Source of the DNA: a virus
Length of the DNA: 64,000 nt
IMG/VR virus record: IMGVR_UViG_3300028920_000057
Location: 24,897-88,896 of that record
Reading direction: 5' to 3' (one strand)
Shown: one piece after another, positions 56,183 through 63,892 of the stretch
How the letters are laid out: each line of letters opens with the position of its first letter
Position numbering within the stretch: the first letter of the stretch is position 1
Notes under the pieces: generated by a model
Databases searched by the model: none
What the model was told of the DNA's origin: nothing
What the model saw: only the letters and a program-made list of their open reading frames with translations
Position numbers and translations under genes: made by a program

Positions 56183-56204
56183 TTTATACGGACTTTACTT
56201 TCAC
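56183..56204 (+). promoter_or_regulatory. ACGGAC-type motif, candidate phage promoter (no terminator attached)
   Basis: TTTATACGGACTTTACTTTC matches the motif that follows most terminators of the plus-strand region (e.g. TTTTAAACGGACCTTACTAT at 57047-57065). Here it occurs without a terminator, which argues that it is a signal in its own right. It lies 94 bp before the start of the first plus-strand gene. Confidence 0.45.
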
Positions 56205-56297
56205 CGTTTCGAGCCCCTGGGTTAGTTATTACTTCTTTACCGTACATGGGGAGTACCTTTAATTATCTTTTTAATCTTTTTACTATTAGGAGTTATT

Positions 56298-56525
56298 ATG
56301 ATTACTTCAGCTATTAACCTCAAATCTCTTCCCTTTATTAACTTTGATGAAATTGGTTTAAATTGTATGTTTGATGCTGATTATGCATTTATTAGAGAAT
56401 CTAAAAGAACAGGTAAACGTTTTATTCACACATACCATGATAAGAACGAATTCAAACAAGTAATAGTAGAAGAAATGTCAGTACCTAGTACTGCATTCCA
56501 TAAGAAGTTCTTCCGTGTTATCTAA
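56298..56525 (+). CDS. 75-residue hypothetical protein
   Basis: Starts at ATG 56298 after TAGGAG and is followed at once by a terminator. It is basic and aromatic-rich (HTYHDKNEFKQVIV). No family was recognised. First gene of the plus-strand side, AT-richer in codons than the late genes. Confidence 0.7.
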   Translation: MITSAINLKSLPFINFDEIGLNCMFDADYAFIRESKRTGKRFIHTYHDKNEFKQVIVEEMSVPSTAFHKKFFRVI

Positions 56526-56543
56526 TATACCTACTTGTATATA

Positions 56544-56577
56544 AAGGGTACTACTATGTAGTACCCTTTTTTTATTT
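56544..56577 (+). terminator. Intrinsic terminator
   Basis: GGGTACTAC pairs with GTAGTACCC around a three-base loop and is followed by seven T. It directly follows the 75-residue gene. Confidence 0.9.
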
Positions 56578-56658
56578 AGTATACCCTCAATAGCTATATA
56601 CCTGTAGTAGCGAACCCCTATATACCCTTATTAGCCACCCTTATTATGGAGCAGTATC

Positions 56659-56724
56659 ATGACTCGTTATATCCCCTTTATTATTATTGCCACTGTTACA
56701 GTATGTGCTATGTGTATACTGTAA
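56659..56724 (+). CDS. 21-residue membrane peptide
   Basis: ATG 56659 follows GGAGCAG and opens a 21-residue ORF that is almost wholly hydrophobic (YIPFIIIATVTVCAMCIL). The stretch has its own terminator just downstream. Possible toxic, regulatory or membrane micro-protein; too short to be called by length alone. Confidence 0.45.
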   Translation: MTRYIPFIIIATVTVCAMCIL

Positions 56725-56755
56725 GTACCTCTCTACTATAACCCCCCCCTACTAT

Positions 56756-56787
56756 AAAGGCCCTTCCTATAAGGGCCTTTTTTATTT
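56756..56787 (+). terminator. Intrinsic terminator
   Basis: AAGGCCCTT pairs with AAGGGCCTT around a five-base loop and is followed by a T run. It ends the 21-residue ORF's unit and is followed by the ACGAACC form of the recurring motif and TTTACTATCATTAA. Confidence 0.9.
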
Positions 56788-56812
56788 AGAACGAACCCTT
56801 TACTATCATTAA
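56778..56812 (+). promoter_or_regulatory. Recurring post-terminator motif (candidate phage promoter)
   Basis: Downstream of the terminator T run, TTTAGAACGAACC and TTTACTATCATTAA match the other copies at 57047-57066, 57767-57780, 61572-61600 and 62086-62096. The motif starts inside the T run of the terminator. The ACTATCATT part recurs before the 56-residue gene and the 134-residue gene. Confidence 0.4.
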
Positions 56813-56832
56813 CCTATATATGGAGCAGTGCT

Positions 56833-57003
56833 ATGAAAGACAGAAAGAACATGACCAATGAAGAAGTGATCGCCCACAACGTAGCAGTAACCAAGAAACT
56901 GGATCACCCTGACGACAGAAGGGCGATGATAGCAGGCGCTATTAAAAAGCAGCCCCACAAGAGGGCTCTGTGGGAGGAGGTCCTGAGAAGGGCTCTCTCA
57001 TAA
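56833..57003 (+). CDS. 56-residue hypothetical protein
   Basis: Starts at ATG 56833 with GGAGCAG upstream, 56 residues, basic and helical (MTNEEVIAHNVAVTKKL, KRALWEEVLRRALS). It has its own terminator right after the stop. No family was recognised. Confidence 0.62.
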   Translation: MKDRKNMTNEEVIAHNVAVTKKLDHPDDRRAMIAGAIKKQPHKRALWEEVLRRALS

Positions 57004-57016
57004 GACCCCCCTATAG

Positions 57017-57047
57017 AAGGGCCTCCTTATGGAGGTCCTTTTTTATT
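57017..57047 (+). terminator. Intrinsic terminator
   Basis: GGGCCTCC pairs (one wobble) with GGAGGTCC around a TTAT loop, followed by a T run. The recurring motif TTTTAAACGGACCTTACTAT follows directly (57047-57065). Confidence 0.88.
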
Positions 57048-57111
57048 TTAAACGGACCTTACTATTGGGAACTTGTCCATCCCTTACCATTTTTTTATGA
57101 AAGGAGCTACT

Positions 57112-57492
57112 ATGCTCGCAGTTGGTTTTACACTTTTTCTCATCGCTTTTGTAGGAGCTATGTTCCTGCAAACAAAACGGTACGCATCTATGGTGCGTAA
57201 AACGATCGAAATTAACAACAAACAGGCCAGAGACCGGGACCTGAAGAACGTCGAGCGATGCTATCAGAATCACTTGATTCGCTTAGTCCAAAAGCAGCAT
57301 CGTATGATGCGCCAGATGGACCGTCAAGACCGTGCTCTCATAAGAGAGATGGTTAAGAACGGAGAAAAAAGAAATCGCGCCAAAACACAGTGGATGATCG
57401 ATCACCTTGGCCCGAAGTCTGTGTTAGAGAAAAGGCACGACACAGAAGGAAAACGATTCGAAGCATATTCATTATGCGAAGGGAGGATGTAA
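57112..57492 (+). CDS. 126-residue protein with N-terminal membrane segment and charged helical body
   Basis: AAAGGAG lies six bases before ATG 57112; an upstream in-frame ATG at 57073 lacks a site and is rejected. Residues about 1-20 are hydrophobic (MLAVGFTLFLIAFVGAMFL), followed by a basic helical region (RLVQKQHRMMRQMDRQDRALI). Ends at TAA overlapping the next ATG. Membrane-anchored, function unknown. Confidence 0.72.
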   Translation: MLAVGFTLFLIAFVGAMFLQTKRYASMVRKTIEINNKQARDRDLKNVERCYQNHLIRLVQKQHRMMRQMDRQDRALIREMVKNGEKRNRAKTQWMIDHLGPKSVLEKRHDTEGKRFEAYSLCEGRM

Positions 57493-57725
57493 TGGACCAG
57501 ATACAAGACGCCCTGATCGATCTCGTCAAAGAGGTCGAATACGAACTAGAAGACAAAGGTCTGGCATCATGGGATGCAGACCAGGCTGAGGCCTTCGGGC
57601 CTTTGGTCGAATTCATGGCAACTCTGGAAGACGCTGTCTTCCACATCAACGTACTGGCTGAGTACTCCTTTGACAACACGCCTTCGGTCATTGCCTCTAT
57701 GGCCTTGACTGAATCCAAGGCATAA
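57492..57725 (+). CDS. 77-residue acidic hypothetical protein
   Basis: ATG 57492 overlaps the stop of the previous gene by one base and has GGGAGG upstream at a good distance. The protein is acidic and helical (DLVKEVEYELEDKGL). Translationally coupled pair with the 126-residue gene; a terminator follows. Function unknown. Confidence 0.65.
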   Translation: MDQIQDALIDLVKEVEYELEDKGLASWDADQAEAFGPLVEFMATLEDAVFHINVLAEYSFDNTPSVIASMALTESKA

Positions 57726-57737
57726 TCCCACCACACT

Positions 57738-57770
57738 AAGGGGCCCTTAATTGGGTCCCTTTTTTATTTT
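57738..57770 (+). terminator. Intrinsic terminator
   Basis: AAGGGGCCC pairs (one wobble) with GGGTCCCTT around a six-base loop and is followed by a T run, then TTTTAAACGGTC, another copy of the recurring motif. Confidence 0.88.
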
Positions 57771-57788
57771 AAACGGTCGTTATTGGCC

Positions 57789-57816
57789 CCTCATGGTTAT
57801 CGGTCGCGCCATGAGG
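57789..57816 (+). promoter_or_regulatory. Perfect inverted repeat before the 1044-residue gene
   Basis: CCTCATGG (57789-57796) and CCATGAGG (57809-57816) are perfect 8-bp arms around a 12-base loop with no T run. It lies in the 187-bp gap upstream of the 1044-residue gene, which shows no ORF. Candidate operator or RNA hairpin. Confidence 0.5.
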
Positions 57817-57912
57817 TATATGAGCGCGTAAGTCTCGTCAGTTGATTAAGTTCAACGTGAGCTGCTGCATAGGCCACTTTATTAACTCCCATTATCTTGG
57901 AAAGGATTAACC

Positions 57913-60900
57913 ATGGGAAAAGCAATTGTTAAAGCCCTGAATATGGGCATCAGCTTTGCACACCTGCTCGTGCTCACGCTGTTTGGTCTTTTTGAGAGCA
58001 GAAAGGAGAACTGGGTCGGCAGGGGCGTAGTTCTCGACAAAAACAACCTTCCTGCAGAAATAAAAAGGGCGCTTACGGGCGTCGGCAGAAAACCGCTTTA
58101 TCGCAAGATGAAGCGCAACATCGTTACTGCAGGAGCTGAACTCGTATACTTCTGCAGTAATCCTGACCAGTTCGCTGGTCAATACGGACTCACATGTGGA
58201 TTCTTTGAATGTGAAAACATTCTGGGGATCAATGTGTACAAAAGAGTTGTTGGTGCACGCAAAGTGTCTGGGGGTCCAGTGCCCTATCAACAACTAGAGT
58301 GCAAGGTGTCGCCCTGGTTTGATGAGAATGGTAAACGAAAAATAGTACTTATGTACAAAGCCTTTGTCAAGCTAAATGGCAAGGGCCGAATGAAACATCC
58401 CATTGAGGAAAGTCTTGGAGGGCGCTATGTCTACATGGTGTCTGAAAAGAACACCAGATACATGGACGTTAATGTTTACTCAATCACCTGGGAAGAAGCG
58501 GCCAAGGTCGGCTTCCGAAGAGATGAAGACGGTAAGATCAAAGGCGCGAAAAAGATCCTGCGTCGAATCTTCCGGCACACCGGAGTCCCAGAGGTCACCC
58601 GGAACATGATTGCTGCGGGAGGCTACGTGGATCCCGATCGTGTAGCGATTAACTGGGATGTCCATAAAGATGGTTGTGCCCTGATGACAACCAAGTTCGC
58701 CAATCGTATTGCCAGAACTCAAGGCAAGGTTGTCGAAATGAACAATGGCACTGTCACGCTCGATGGCAGAATTAAACAGGGAGATACTGCCATGGGGCAG
58801 ATGATGGGTGGCACGTTTAAGAAGATGATGTGGATCTTCGTGGATAAGATCCAAGGTCATCCCGAAGCCGACATCATGCTGTATGGACGTCACTTTGTGT
58901 CCAAAGCCCACGTACAGCCCATGTTCAAGGGTTGTCACGTCAGCTTCTGGAAACACCGCCACAACTTCAGGGCTACCGTGAATCTCGGTATGGCCTCAGT
59001 TCTGGAAGGGGTTGGCAAAGCCATCATCCAGGATCTCAAGGTTAGGATCGACGAACTCAAGGCTGATCCTGAGCAGGTCCTGGTAAATGATTCCAGGATG
59101 CCTCTGATAAGAATGCTGAAGAAATTCGGCGTCAAAGAAGAGTATGTAAAACTCATGACTCTTGTCAGGGCTCGTGGTGCCCTCATGTCTAAGTTCAAGA
59201 TGTTAGACGGTACTGAGAAGAAGTATCGTTGGCGTCTTCGCGGAACTGGCTCCGGCCATATCATGGGGTATCACCATGAGACCATGAAGGGTGTCATTCC
59301 TCAGAAACAGGCAAGGTGGCTTCAGAGTCTTGAAGGCAAGAGCTTCAAAGAACTGAATGGTGTATGTCCCGTTGTGATAAACAAAGACGGCACCCTGCTG
59401 TTCACCACCCTGAAGATGGCAGACACTGTGTTCCACCATCGATTTGATACTGCCGACTTTGATGACACAGCTCACGTTATCAAGGTTGGTGAAACGGAGC
59501 CCAAGCGGTTCAAGGCTGTGATGTATCGTTTCCCTGTAAGGAGAAATGGCGTTATCTATGCTGACGTATGGGACTCCAATTCTGATAGGGATTGGACGAA
59601 GTACGACCTGGAAATTATCTGGGGCAAGTACTCTAACACAGAAGATCCGTTCGAATGCGCTCCCAAGGATGGGAACGTTGTAGTAACTGATCCTGAAGAC
59701 ATAAAGGCGCTTGAAGCCAAGTATGTCAAGGCATGCGAAGAATATGCTGCCCAGGAGGCTGTTACGGCTGAAGAGCTGCGGAAGGAGATAACCAAAAAGG
59801 AAGAGGAGCTGATCAACTTTGGGGCCTGGTTCCTAATCCACCTCGCGTGCAGGTTTATCCTGAATTATCATAGAAAGTTTGGGATTCGGTTCTCAGTCGG
59901 GAGAGGGGCGCTCGTGATAACTATCGCAAGCATATCTCCTTCTGACGTGCTAGACTGGTCTTTAGGTCTGGCTAATCTCCCGGAAGACCTTACCAGAGAG
60001 GGTCTCCTCGAAGGTATGGAAACCTTTAAGGACGCCGTCAGAAACGGAGAGCTTCTGGCTCCCAGATCTATGGCTCGTGTCAACCCTCGTGCTCTTGGAG
60101 TCTGGTCTGCAGATGAAGAGCAGTATGCGGATTTTGAAGGTGAAGAGTATAAGGAAGCCCTAGCCTCCAGAACCTTTGAGGATGAGTATGAACAGGACAA
60201 TGTCCAGATTCAGGAGATACTCAAAGAGTTCAAAGCCACCATTGACAATCAGATTGATGTCGCGCTTGATGCGGCAGAAGAGCTGATCTGTCCCGGTGGT
60301 GGAGATTGGGACGACGTAAACTCCGGGGCCTGGCACCTTGGCAAACGCATTGGCGCCATCCATTGGCAAATGGGTGAACTGGCCAAGAACCTGAATAATC
60401 TCGGTCTGTCTAAGGCTGAGAAAAACGAGTTCTGGCGTAAGCGCCAAACAGCGTTAAATCATCTGACTCGACAAATGATAGACAACTGCCTTCCAAAGGC
60501 TGGTTCGTACAAATCTCGGCGTAGATATGTCGAGACTCTTGGATGGCATTTATTCGAATTCATGGTGATAGACCGGAAGTACCGGTATTTCACCCATGAT
60601 CGAGGCTTTGACCTGGCCTGTATGGGCCTGATCAGAGAACGTGCCGGTATGCTGGGGGCGTTCAAGTGTCAACGCCACCGTACTGGGCAAAAGTCGAGGT
60701 GGTATGACCAGGCCGTGAAAACGGTAGTAGGTCTCACCGATGTGGCATTCAGCATGATTGGCATTTCAGAACACAATGCCAAAAACACCCTGAAGCTCAC
60801 TCGGGAGATCAGGTGGTGCAACAGAATTGCTGGTCGTGATGCGGCTGGCAATTTCCTGGATGAAGATCAGATTGATGCTCTGAATGAAAAAGAGCTTAAA

Positions 60901-61047
60901 AGTCAGCGGGATTGGGATCAGCGTCCTGCGGACATCAACCCTGAACTCGTCAAAGAAGTGAACGAATTCATTAAGTCCTGGTACGAGAATGAGTTTGTTA
61001 AGCAGGACAAAACAGAAGAGGAGGATGAAAATGTCTCATCTATTTGA
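57913..61047 (+). CDS. Large 1044-residue protein of unknown function
   Basis: Starts at ATG 57913 after AAAGGA. It is the largest plus-strand gene and is not recognised. An N-terminal hydrophobic segment (NMGISFAHLLVLTLFGLF) and an internal one (GAWFLIHLACRFILNY, about residue 640) are present. A segment near residue 515 reads TADFDDTAHVI (D515, D517, D518), which recalls the DFDGD loop of RNA polymerases but lacks the third Asp at the usual position. The segment after it has YRFPVRRNG. The C-terminal third is helical and acidic-to-basic mixed. It overlaps the 151-residue gene by 17 bp. Enzyme or host-takeover protein; no defended function. Confidence 0.75.
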   Translation: MGKAIVKALNMGISFAHLLVLTLFGLFESRKENWVGRGVVLDKNNLPAEIKRALTGVGRKPLYRKMKRNIVTAGAELVYFCSNPDQFAGQYGLTCGFFECENILGINVYKRVVGARKVSGGPVPYQQLECKVSPWFDENGKRKIVLMYKAFVKLNGKGRMKHPIEESLGGRYVYMVSEKNTRYMDVNVYSITWEEAAKVGFRRDEDGKIKGAKKILRRIFRHTGVPEVTRNMIAAGGYVDPDRVAINWDVHKDGCALMTTKFANRIARTQGKVVEMNNGTVTLDGRIKQGDTAMGQMMGGTFKKMMWIFVDKIQGHPEADIMLYGRHFVSKAHVQPMFKGCHVSFWKHRHNFRATVNLGMASVLEGVGKAIIQDLKVRIDELKADPEQVLVNDSRMPLIRMLKKFGVKEEYVKLMTLVRARGALMSKFKMLDGTEKKYRWRLRGTGSGHIMGYHHETMKGVIPQKQARWLQSLEGKSFKELNGVCPVVINKDGTLLFTTLKMADTVFHHRFDTADFDDTAHVIKVGETEPKRFKAVMYRFPVRRNGVIYADVWDSNSDRDWTKYDLEIIWGKYSNTEDPFECAPKDGNVVVTDPEDIKALEAKYVKACEEYAAQEAVTAEELRKEITKKEEELINFGAWFLIHLACRFILNYHRKFGIRFSVGRGALVITIASISPSDVLDWSLGLANLPEDLTREGLLEGMETFKDAVRNGELLAPRSMARVNPRALGVWSADEEQYADFEGEEYKEALASRTFEDEYEQDNVQIQEILKEFKATIDNQIDVALDAAEELICPGGGDWDDVNSGAWHLGKRIGAIHWQMGELAKNLNNLGLSKAEKNEFWRKRQTALNHLTRQMIDNCLPKAGSYKSRRRYVETLGWHLFEFMVIDRKYRYFTHDRGFDLACMGLIRERAGMLGAFKCQRHRTGQKSRWYDQAVKTVVGLTDVAFSMIGISEHNAKNTLKLTREIRWCNRIAGRDAAGNFLDEDQIDALNEKELKSQRDWDQRPADINPELVKEVNEFIKSWYENEFVKQDKTEEEDENVSSI

Positions 61048-61486
61048 GGTTGAGTCAAAGAACAAAAGCGGCGTGGTGACTATCCGATCACTGCGCCGTG
61101 TCAAATTCGGTGATGGCGGTAGAGATATCGTCACCATCGATATTGGCTGCAAAGAAGGGTCCAAGACACCCTGGATCAGATATAACCGCAATAAGGGCAA
61201 AAGCCACAAAGGGTGTGAGCTCAAAGGGGCGAAGTGGTATGCTTCGTTCCAGCGGTTCTATCTGGAACAATTCACGGAAGACATGATCGACACGGAAGTC
61301 GAACTTGGACCCACGGTTAAAATTAAGAAGAGAGCAGATGCCGCCGATGTGGTACCTGTTGTAACCAAAATAAGAAAAGACGAGCTCGTTCCTGAACTCA
61401 CCATTCAGGAAGAGCCAGTCGCTGAAGTTGAACTCATGGAAGAGTTCGACGATGGAATCATGGAGGTCGATGATATTGGTATGTAA
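61031..61486 (+). CDS. 151-residue protein with acidic C-terminus, coupled to the 1044-residue gene
   Basis: The start is ATG 61031 with a GAAGAGGAGG site six bases upstream; an ATG at 61025 is too close to the site. The N-terminal half is beta-type with a basic patch (IRYNRNKGKSHKG); the last 40 residues are acidic (VAEVELMEEFDDGIMEVDD). It overlaps the large gene, so the two probably act together. A hairpin with a UUCG loop (61495-61514) and a terminator follow. Confidence 0.7.
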   Translation: MSHLFEVESKNKSGVVTIRSLRRVKFGDGGRDIVTIDIGCKEGSKTPWIRYNRNKGKSHKGCELKGAKWYASFQRFYLEQFTEDMIDTEVELGPTVKIKKRADAADVVPVVTKIRKDELVPELTIQEEPVAEVELMEEFDDGIMEVDDIGM

Positions 61487-61494
61487 TTTAAATC

Positions 61495-61575
61495 GGAGGT
61501 CCTTCGGGGCCTCCACATTAATAACAAAGATCTGACTGAAAGGCCTAGAGCTTATGCTCTGGGCCTTTTTTATTT
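61495..61575 (+). terminator. Double hairpin: UUCG hairpin plus intrinsic terminator
   Basis: First, GGAGGTCC-TTCG-GGGCCTCC (61495-61514), perfect but without a T run. Then AAGGCCTAGAGC pairing with GCTCTGGGCCTT (61540-61567), followed by a T run. The recurring motif TTTTAGACGGC...TTACTATCATTTAA begins in the T run (61572-61600). Confidence 0.85.
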
Positions 61576-61626
61576 TAGACGGCATTATGCCGTTACTATC
61601 ATTTAATCTTTTATAGGAGAATTGTT

Positions 61627-62031
61627 ATGAGAAAGATCAATGCAACCCCGCTGGAAGTCCACGAAAACATGAAAGCGCTGGCACTGAAGCATTGGGACGC
61701 TTTAACCCACACAAATGGTTATCAGATATCCAGTATCAAAGCAAAACTGGTCGCGTTGGAAGACAAGCTGAACGAGGGGTGGAAGAAGGTCAACTTTAAG
61801 AACGAGAACGTCTTCTCCCGCCTGATCAAAGAACTCGCAGTTGCGAAATCCTATCAGCTTGATGACGAGCCTCATGGAAAGGTCCTGAATGCGGGCAGTA
61901 AGTGGTATCGGATCTCCATCCTTGATGGAGACGTGACCTTCTACGAGTGGGACGGCCTGACAGATAAGGAGAGGGATCGCAGAAAAGGGATGTTCAATGT
62001 CCGTGGCTCCTTCGAAGGAGGTTGCCACTAA
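61627..62031 (+). CDS. 134-residue hypothetical protein
   Basis: Starts at ATG 61627 after TAGGAG. Basic helical N-terminal half (NMKALALKHWDAL, KLNEGWKKVNFK), then a WYRISILDGDVTFYEWDGL beta segment. No family was recognised. Own transcription unit with terminator. Confidence 0.7.
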   Translation: MRKINATPLEVHENMKALALKHWDALTHTNGYQISSIKAKLVALEDKLNEGWKKVNFKNENVFSRLIKELAVAKSYQLDDEPHGKVLNAGSKWYRISILDGDVTFYEWDGLTDKERDRRKGMFNVRGSFEGGCH

Positions 62032-62047
62032 TCAACCTGATCTAACT

Positions 62048-62088
62048 AAATGCCCTGGAGCATTATGCTCTGGGGCCTTTTTTATTTT
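62048..62088 (+). terminator. Intrinsic terminator
   Basis: GCCCTGGAGC pairs with GCTCTGGGGC (two wobbles) around a short loop, followed by a T run and TTTTCTACGGACC, the recurring motif. The rest of the 365-bp gap up to 62396 holds the iteron-like array and no gene. Confidence 0.85.
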
Positions 62089-62163
62089 CTACGGACCTCC
62101 AAGTGTTAACATTTGCAGCAGGAGGCTCTAAGCAGGAGGTCTTTTAAGGGGGGGGTATTTTTG

Positions 62164-62295
62164 CTCCGCTCGCGTCGCTCGCTACGTATTCGCTCGCGTC
62201 GCTCGCTCAAGTCCTCTCGCGTCGCTCGCGTCCTGTTGGTCGCGTCGCTCCCAACTAGGGTCGCGTCGCTCCCCTACGCTCGCGTCGCTCGCGTA
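62164..62295. repeat. Six-copy 11-bp iteron-like array (TCGCGTCGCTC)
   Basis: Exact TCGCGTCGCTC occurs at 62170, 62194, 62217, 62240, 62261 and 62280, spaced 24, 23, 23, 21 and 19 bp, about two helical turns. All are in the same orientation. An ORF that reads through it (62113-62364) is the repeat translated and is not credible. An origin, a partition site or a binding array for a phage protein are the options. The following gene starts about 100 bp downstream. Confidence 0.75.
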
Positions 62296-62396
62296 TCCCG
62301 AAATAACGGTGAAATCTTAATTCCAAACAGAAATAAAGGTGAATTAAGAAAAAAGAGTGTTTGAAGTTTTTTAAAACCTTAACAGAAGGAAGACCT

Positions 62397-63041
62397 ATGA
62401 TTAAAAGTAAAGTAACCGGAAATGTCGTGACGTCCGTTGACGTGTCCAAGATTGCAGTCCGCAATCAGGGCATTGCCGAAACCGCAGCAAAAGACGGTGC
62501 ACTTGCGTGTCGTCTGTGGATTTCGAATGGCCGTGAGGCTACTGACAAATCCGCCGGCTCCAAGGCAGGTATTCGTCTGCAGCTGTCTCTCGTAGACGCT
62601 GAAAAGAATGAGCTTCTGGACTTTGAGTCCAATGAAGACGCAAGCTTCGTCAACAAGATGGAGCAGTTCTTCTGCGGCACACGTCCCCAGGGAGCTCCCC
62701 GTTCCAAAATCAACTATCAGCATGCGGGTGTCCATACCAGGGCAGTCGTTGACGGTAAGCCGTACGAGATGCAGATTCCCCTGTATGAAGATGCCGGTGA
62801 AGGCCTGAAGCTGATGGGCAATATCGTTATTACCTTCGAAGCTAAAGCTGCCAAGACCAGCCTCGGCGAAAACATCCCCGTAACCTCCGGGTTCGGCGAT
62901 AACCTGGCGTCCTACTTCAAGCGGATAGAAGAAGAACAAGACGCAGAAGCGGAACGCCTCGAACAGGAACTCAAGCAGAAGCAGAGCACCGAAGTGGTTG
63001 ACCCTGATTCAGCAAAGAGCACCGTTGAATACGGTGCATAA
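62397..63041 (+). CDS. 214-residue protein after the iteron-like array
   Basis: ATG 62397 has AGAAGGA upstream; an in-frame ATG at 62361 has none and would begin inside the leader. The body is beta-rich (CRLWISNGREATDKSAG, RLQLSLVDAEKNELLDFE) and the C-terminus is a charged coiled coil (KRIEEEQDAEAERLEQELKQKQ). No family recognised. The acidic, flexible tail and position near the array would suit a DNA- or RNA-binding accessory protein, but this is not shown. Confidence 0.7.
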   Translation: MIKSKVTGNVVTSVDVSKIAVRNQGIAETAAKDGALACRLWISNGREATDKSAGSKAGIRLQLSLVDAEKNELLDFESNEDASFVNKMEQFFCGTRPQGAPRSKINYQHAGVHTRAVVDGKPYEMQIPLYEDAGEGLKLMGNIVITFEAKAAKTSLGENIPVTSGFGDNLASYFKRIEEEQDAEAERLEQELKQKQSTEVVDPDSAKSTVEYGA

Positions 63042-63049
63042 TCACCCTA

Positions 63050-63145
63050 GGGAGAGTAAGACTTGGACATAGCTACGCATCCGCTCATTGGAAGCTAGGT
63101 ATAAGGCTACGAGCTGTTAAGGCAAGTCTTGCTCCCCCTTTTTTT
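63050..63145 (+). ncRNA. Candidate structured RNA with long terminal stem and T run
   Basis: The arms 63050-63065 and 63123-63138 form a 16-bp stem with one mismatch and one wobble, enclosing 57 bases, and a run of seven T follows (63139-63145). No ORF covers it. The CATAGCTAC box at 63068-63076 recurs in the next intergenic region. It may be a small RNA, or a structured terminator/leader of the 189-residue gene. Confidence 0.5.
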
Positions 63146-63171
63146 CACACCAGTTATCAGAAAGAAATATC

Positions 63172-63741
63172 ATGAACCTCGAAGCCATCATCAAAAGTAC
63201 TTTCATGGCCAACCCGAAGCACGCTGCCACCCTCGTCGGCCAGCGTCCCTTTGGGTCGCAGTGGTCAGAAGAGTATACGCCCGAAACCGAAGATGACCTC
63301 GCTGCCATTTTTGCTGAAGCCCAGGAAATCCCCTTTGAAGGGATGCCCGCAGACACAGCTATCCCCATCTGCCGTTACTTCCGTCTTGAAGCGGGTGAGA
63401 TTTGTGGCAAAGAACGTTTTCTCCTGACAAATGACATCGCTCCCGACATGGAAGTCGTAGTGAGAGCCGGAGCCCATGGCCTCGAGCTTGCGCTGACCAA
63501 CCGCGATGACGACCTTGACCGCGAAGTTTCCAAGGCATGGCTCATTGTTGGGCCGGCTGAAGACGAAGAAGGCAACAGCCTTGCTGAAACCGAGAATCCT
63601 ATGATGGTCTGGACTGCCTATCCCGGCAGCATCACTGCCAGACTACCGAAGGATTTCTTTGAAAAACACAGCCTCGTTGAGGGCGACACAGTTCCTCACG
63701 AGATACTGTCCCAATACCCCAACTGTGCAGTTAAATACTGA
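63172..63741 (+). CDS. 189-residue hypothetical protein
   Basis: Starts at ATG 63172 after AGAAAGAAATATC. Acidic, beta-rich with a conserved-looking core (AIPICRYFRLEAGEICGKERF) and a LTNDIAPDMEVVVRAG strand. No family was recognised. The leader is related to that of the next gene. Confidence 0.68.
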   Translation: MNLEAIIKSTFMANPKHAATLVGQRPFGSQWSEEYTPETEDDLAAIFAEAQEIPFEGMPADTAIPICRYFRLEAGEICGKERFLLTNDIAPDMEVVVRAGAHGLELALTNRDDDLDREVSKAWLIVGPAEDEEGNSLAETENPMMVWTAYPGSITARLPKDFFEKHSLVEGDTVPHEILSQYPNCAVKY

Positions 63742-63892
63742 TTTTCCATAGCTACACTCTTAGTGCAGAGATAAAGAGCAGAGTGTCGCAGTAAGAGAAA
63801 AGACTCCAATCCTTTCAACCAGGTTACCTGTCCTGGATAAACCTGCTCAACAGGCTTTTTATTATCACACCATTTATTATTAAGGAAATATC
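63742..63892 (+). promoter_or_regulatory. Second related leader with stem-loops and weak terminator
   Basis: CATAGCTAC (63747-63755) repeats the box of the previous leader. Stem-loops CCAGG/CCTGG (63819-63836) and CCTG/CAGG (63842-63854) followed by CTTTTT could form alternative structures, as in attenuators. The final part, CACACCA..TTAT...GAAATATCATGAAC, matches the region just before the 189-residue gene. No gene is present. Confidence 0.45.

Noticed and set aside
57913-61047. RNA polymerase call for the 1044-residue protein
   Set aside because: TADFDD lacks the Asp spacing DxDxD of known active sites; kept only as a low-weight option in findings.
62113-62364. An 83-codon open frame through the iteron-like array, Arg/Ser-rich
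   Set aside because: It has no ribosome binding site and its sequence is only the translated repeat; the region is best seen as a non-coding repeat.
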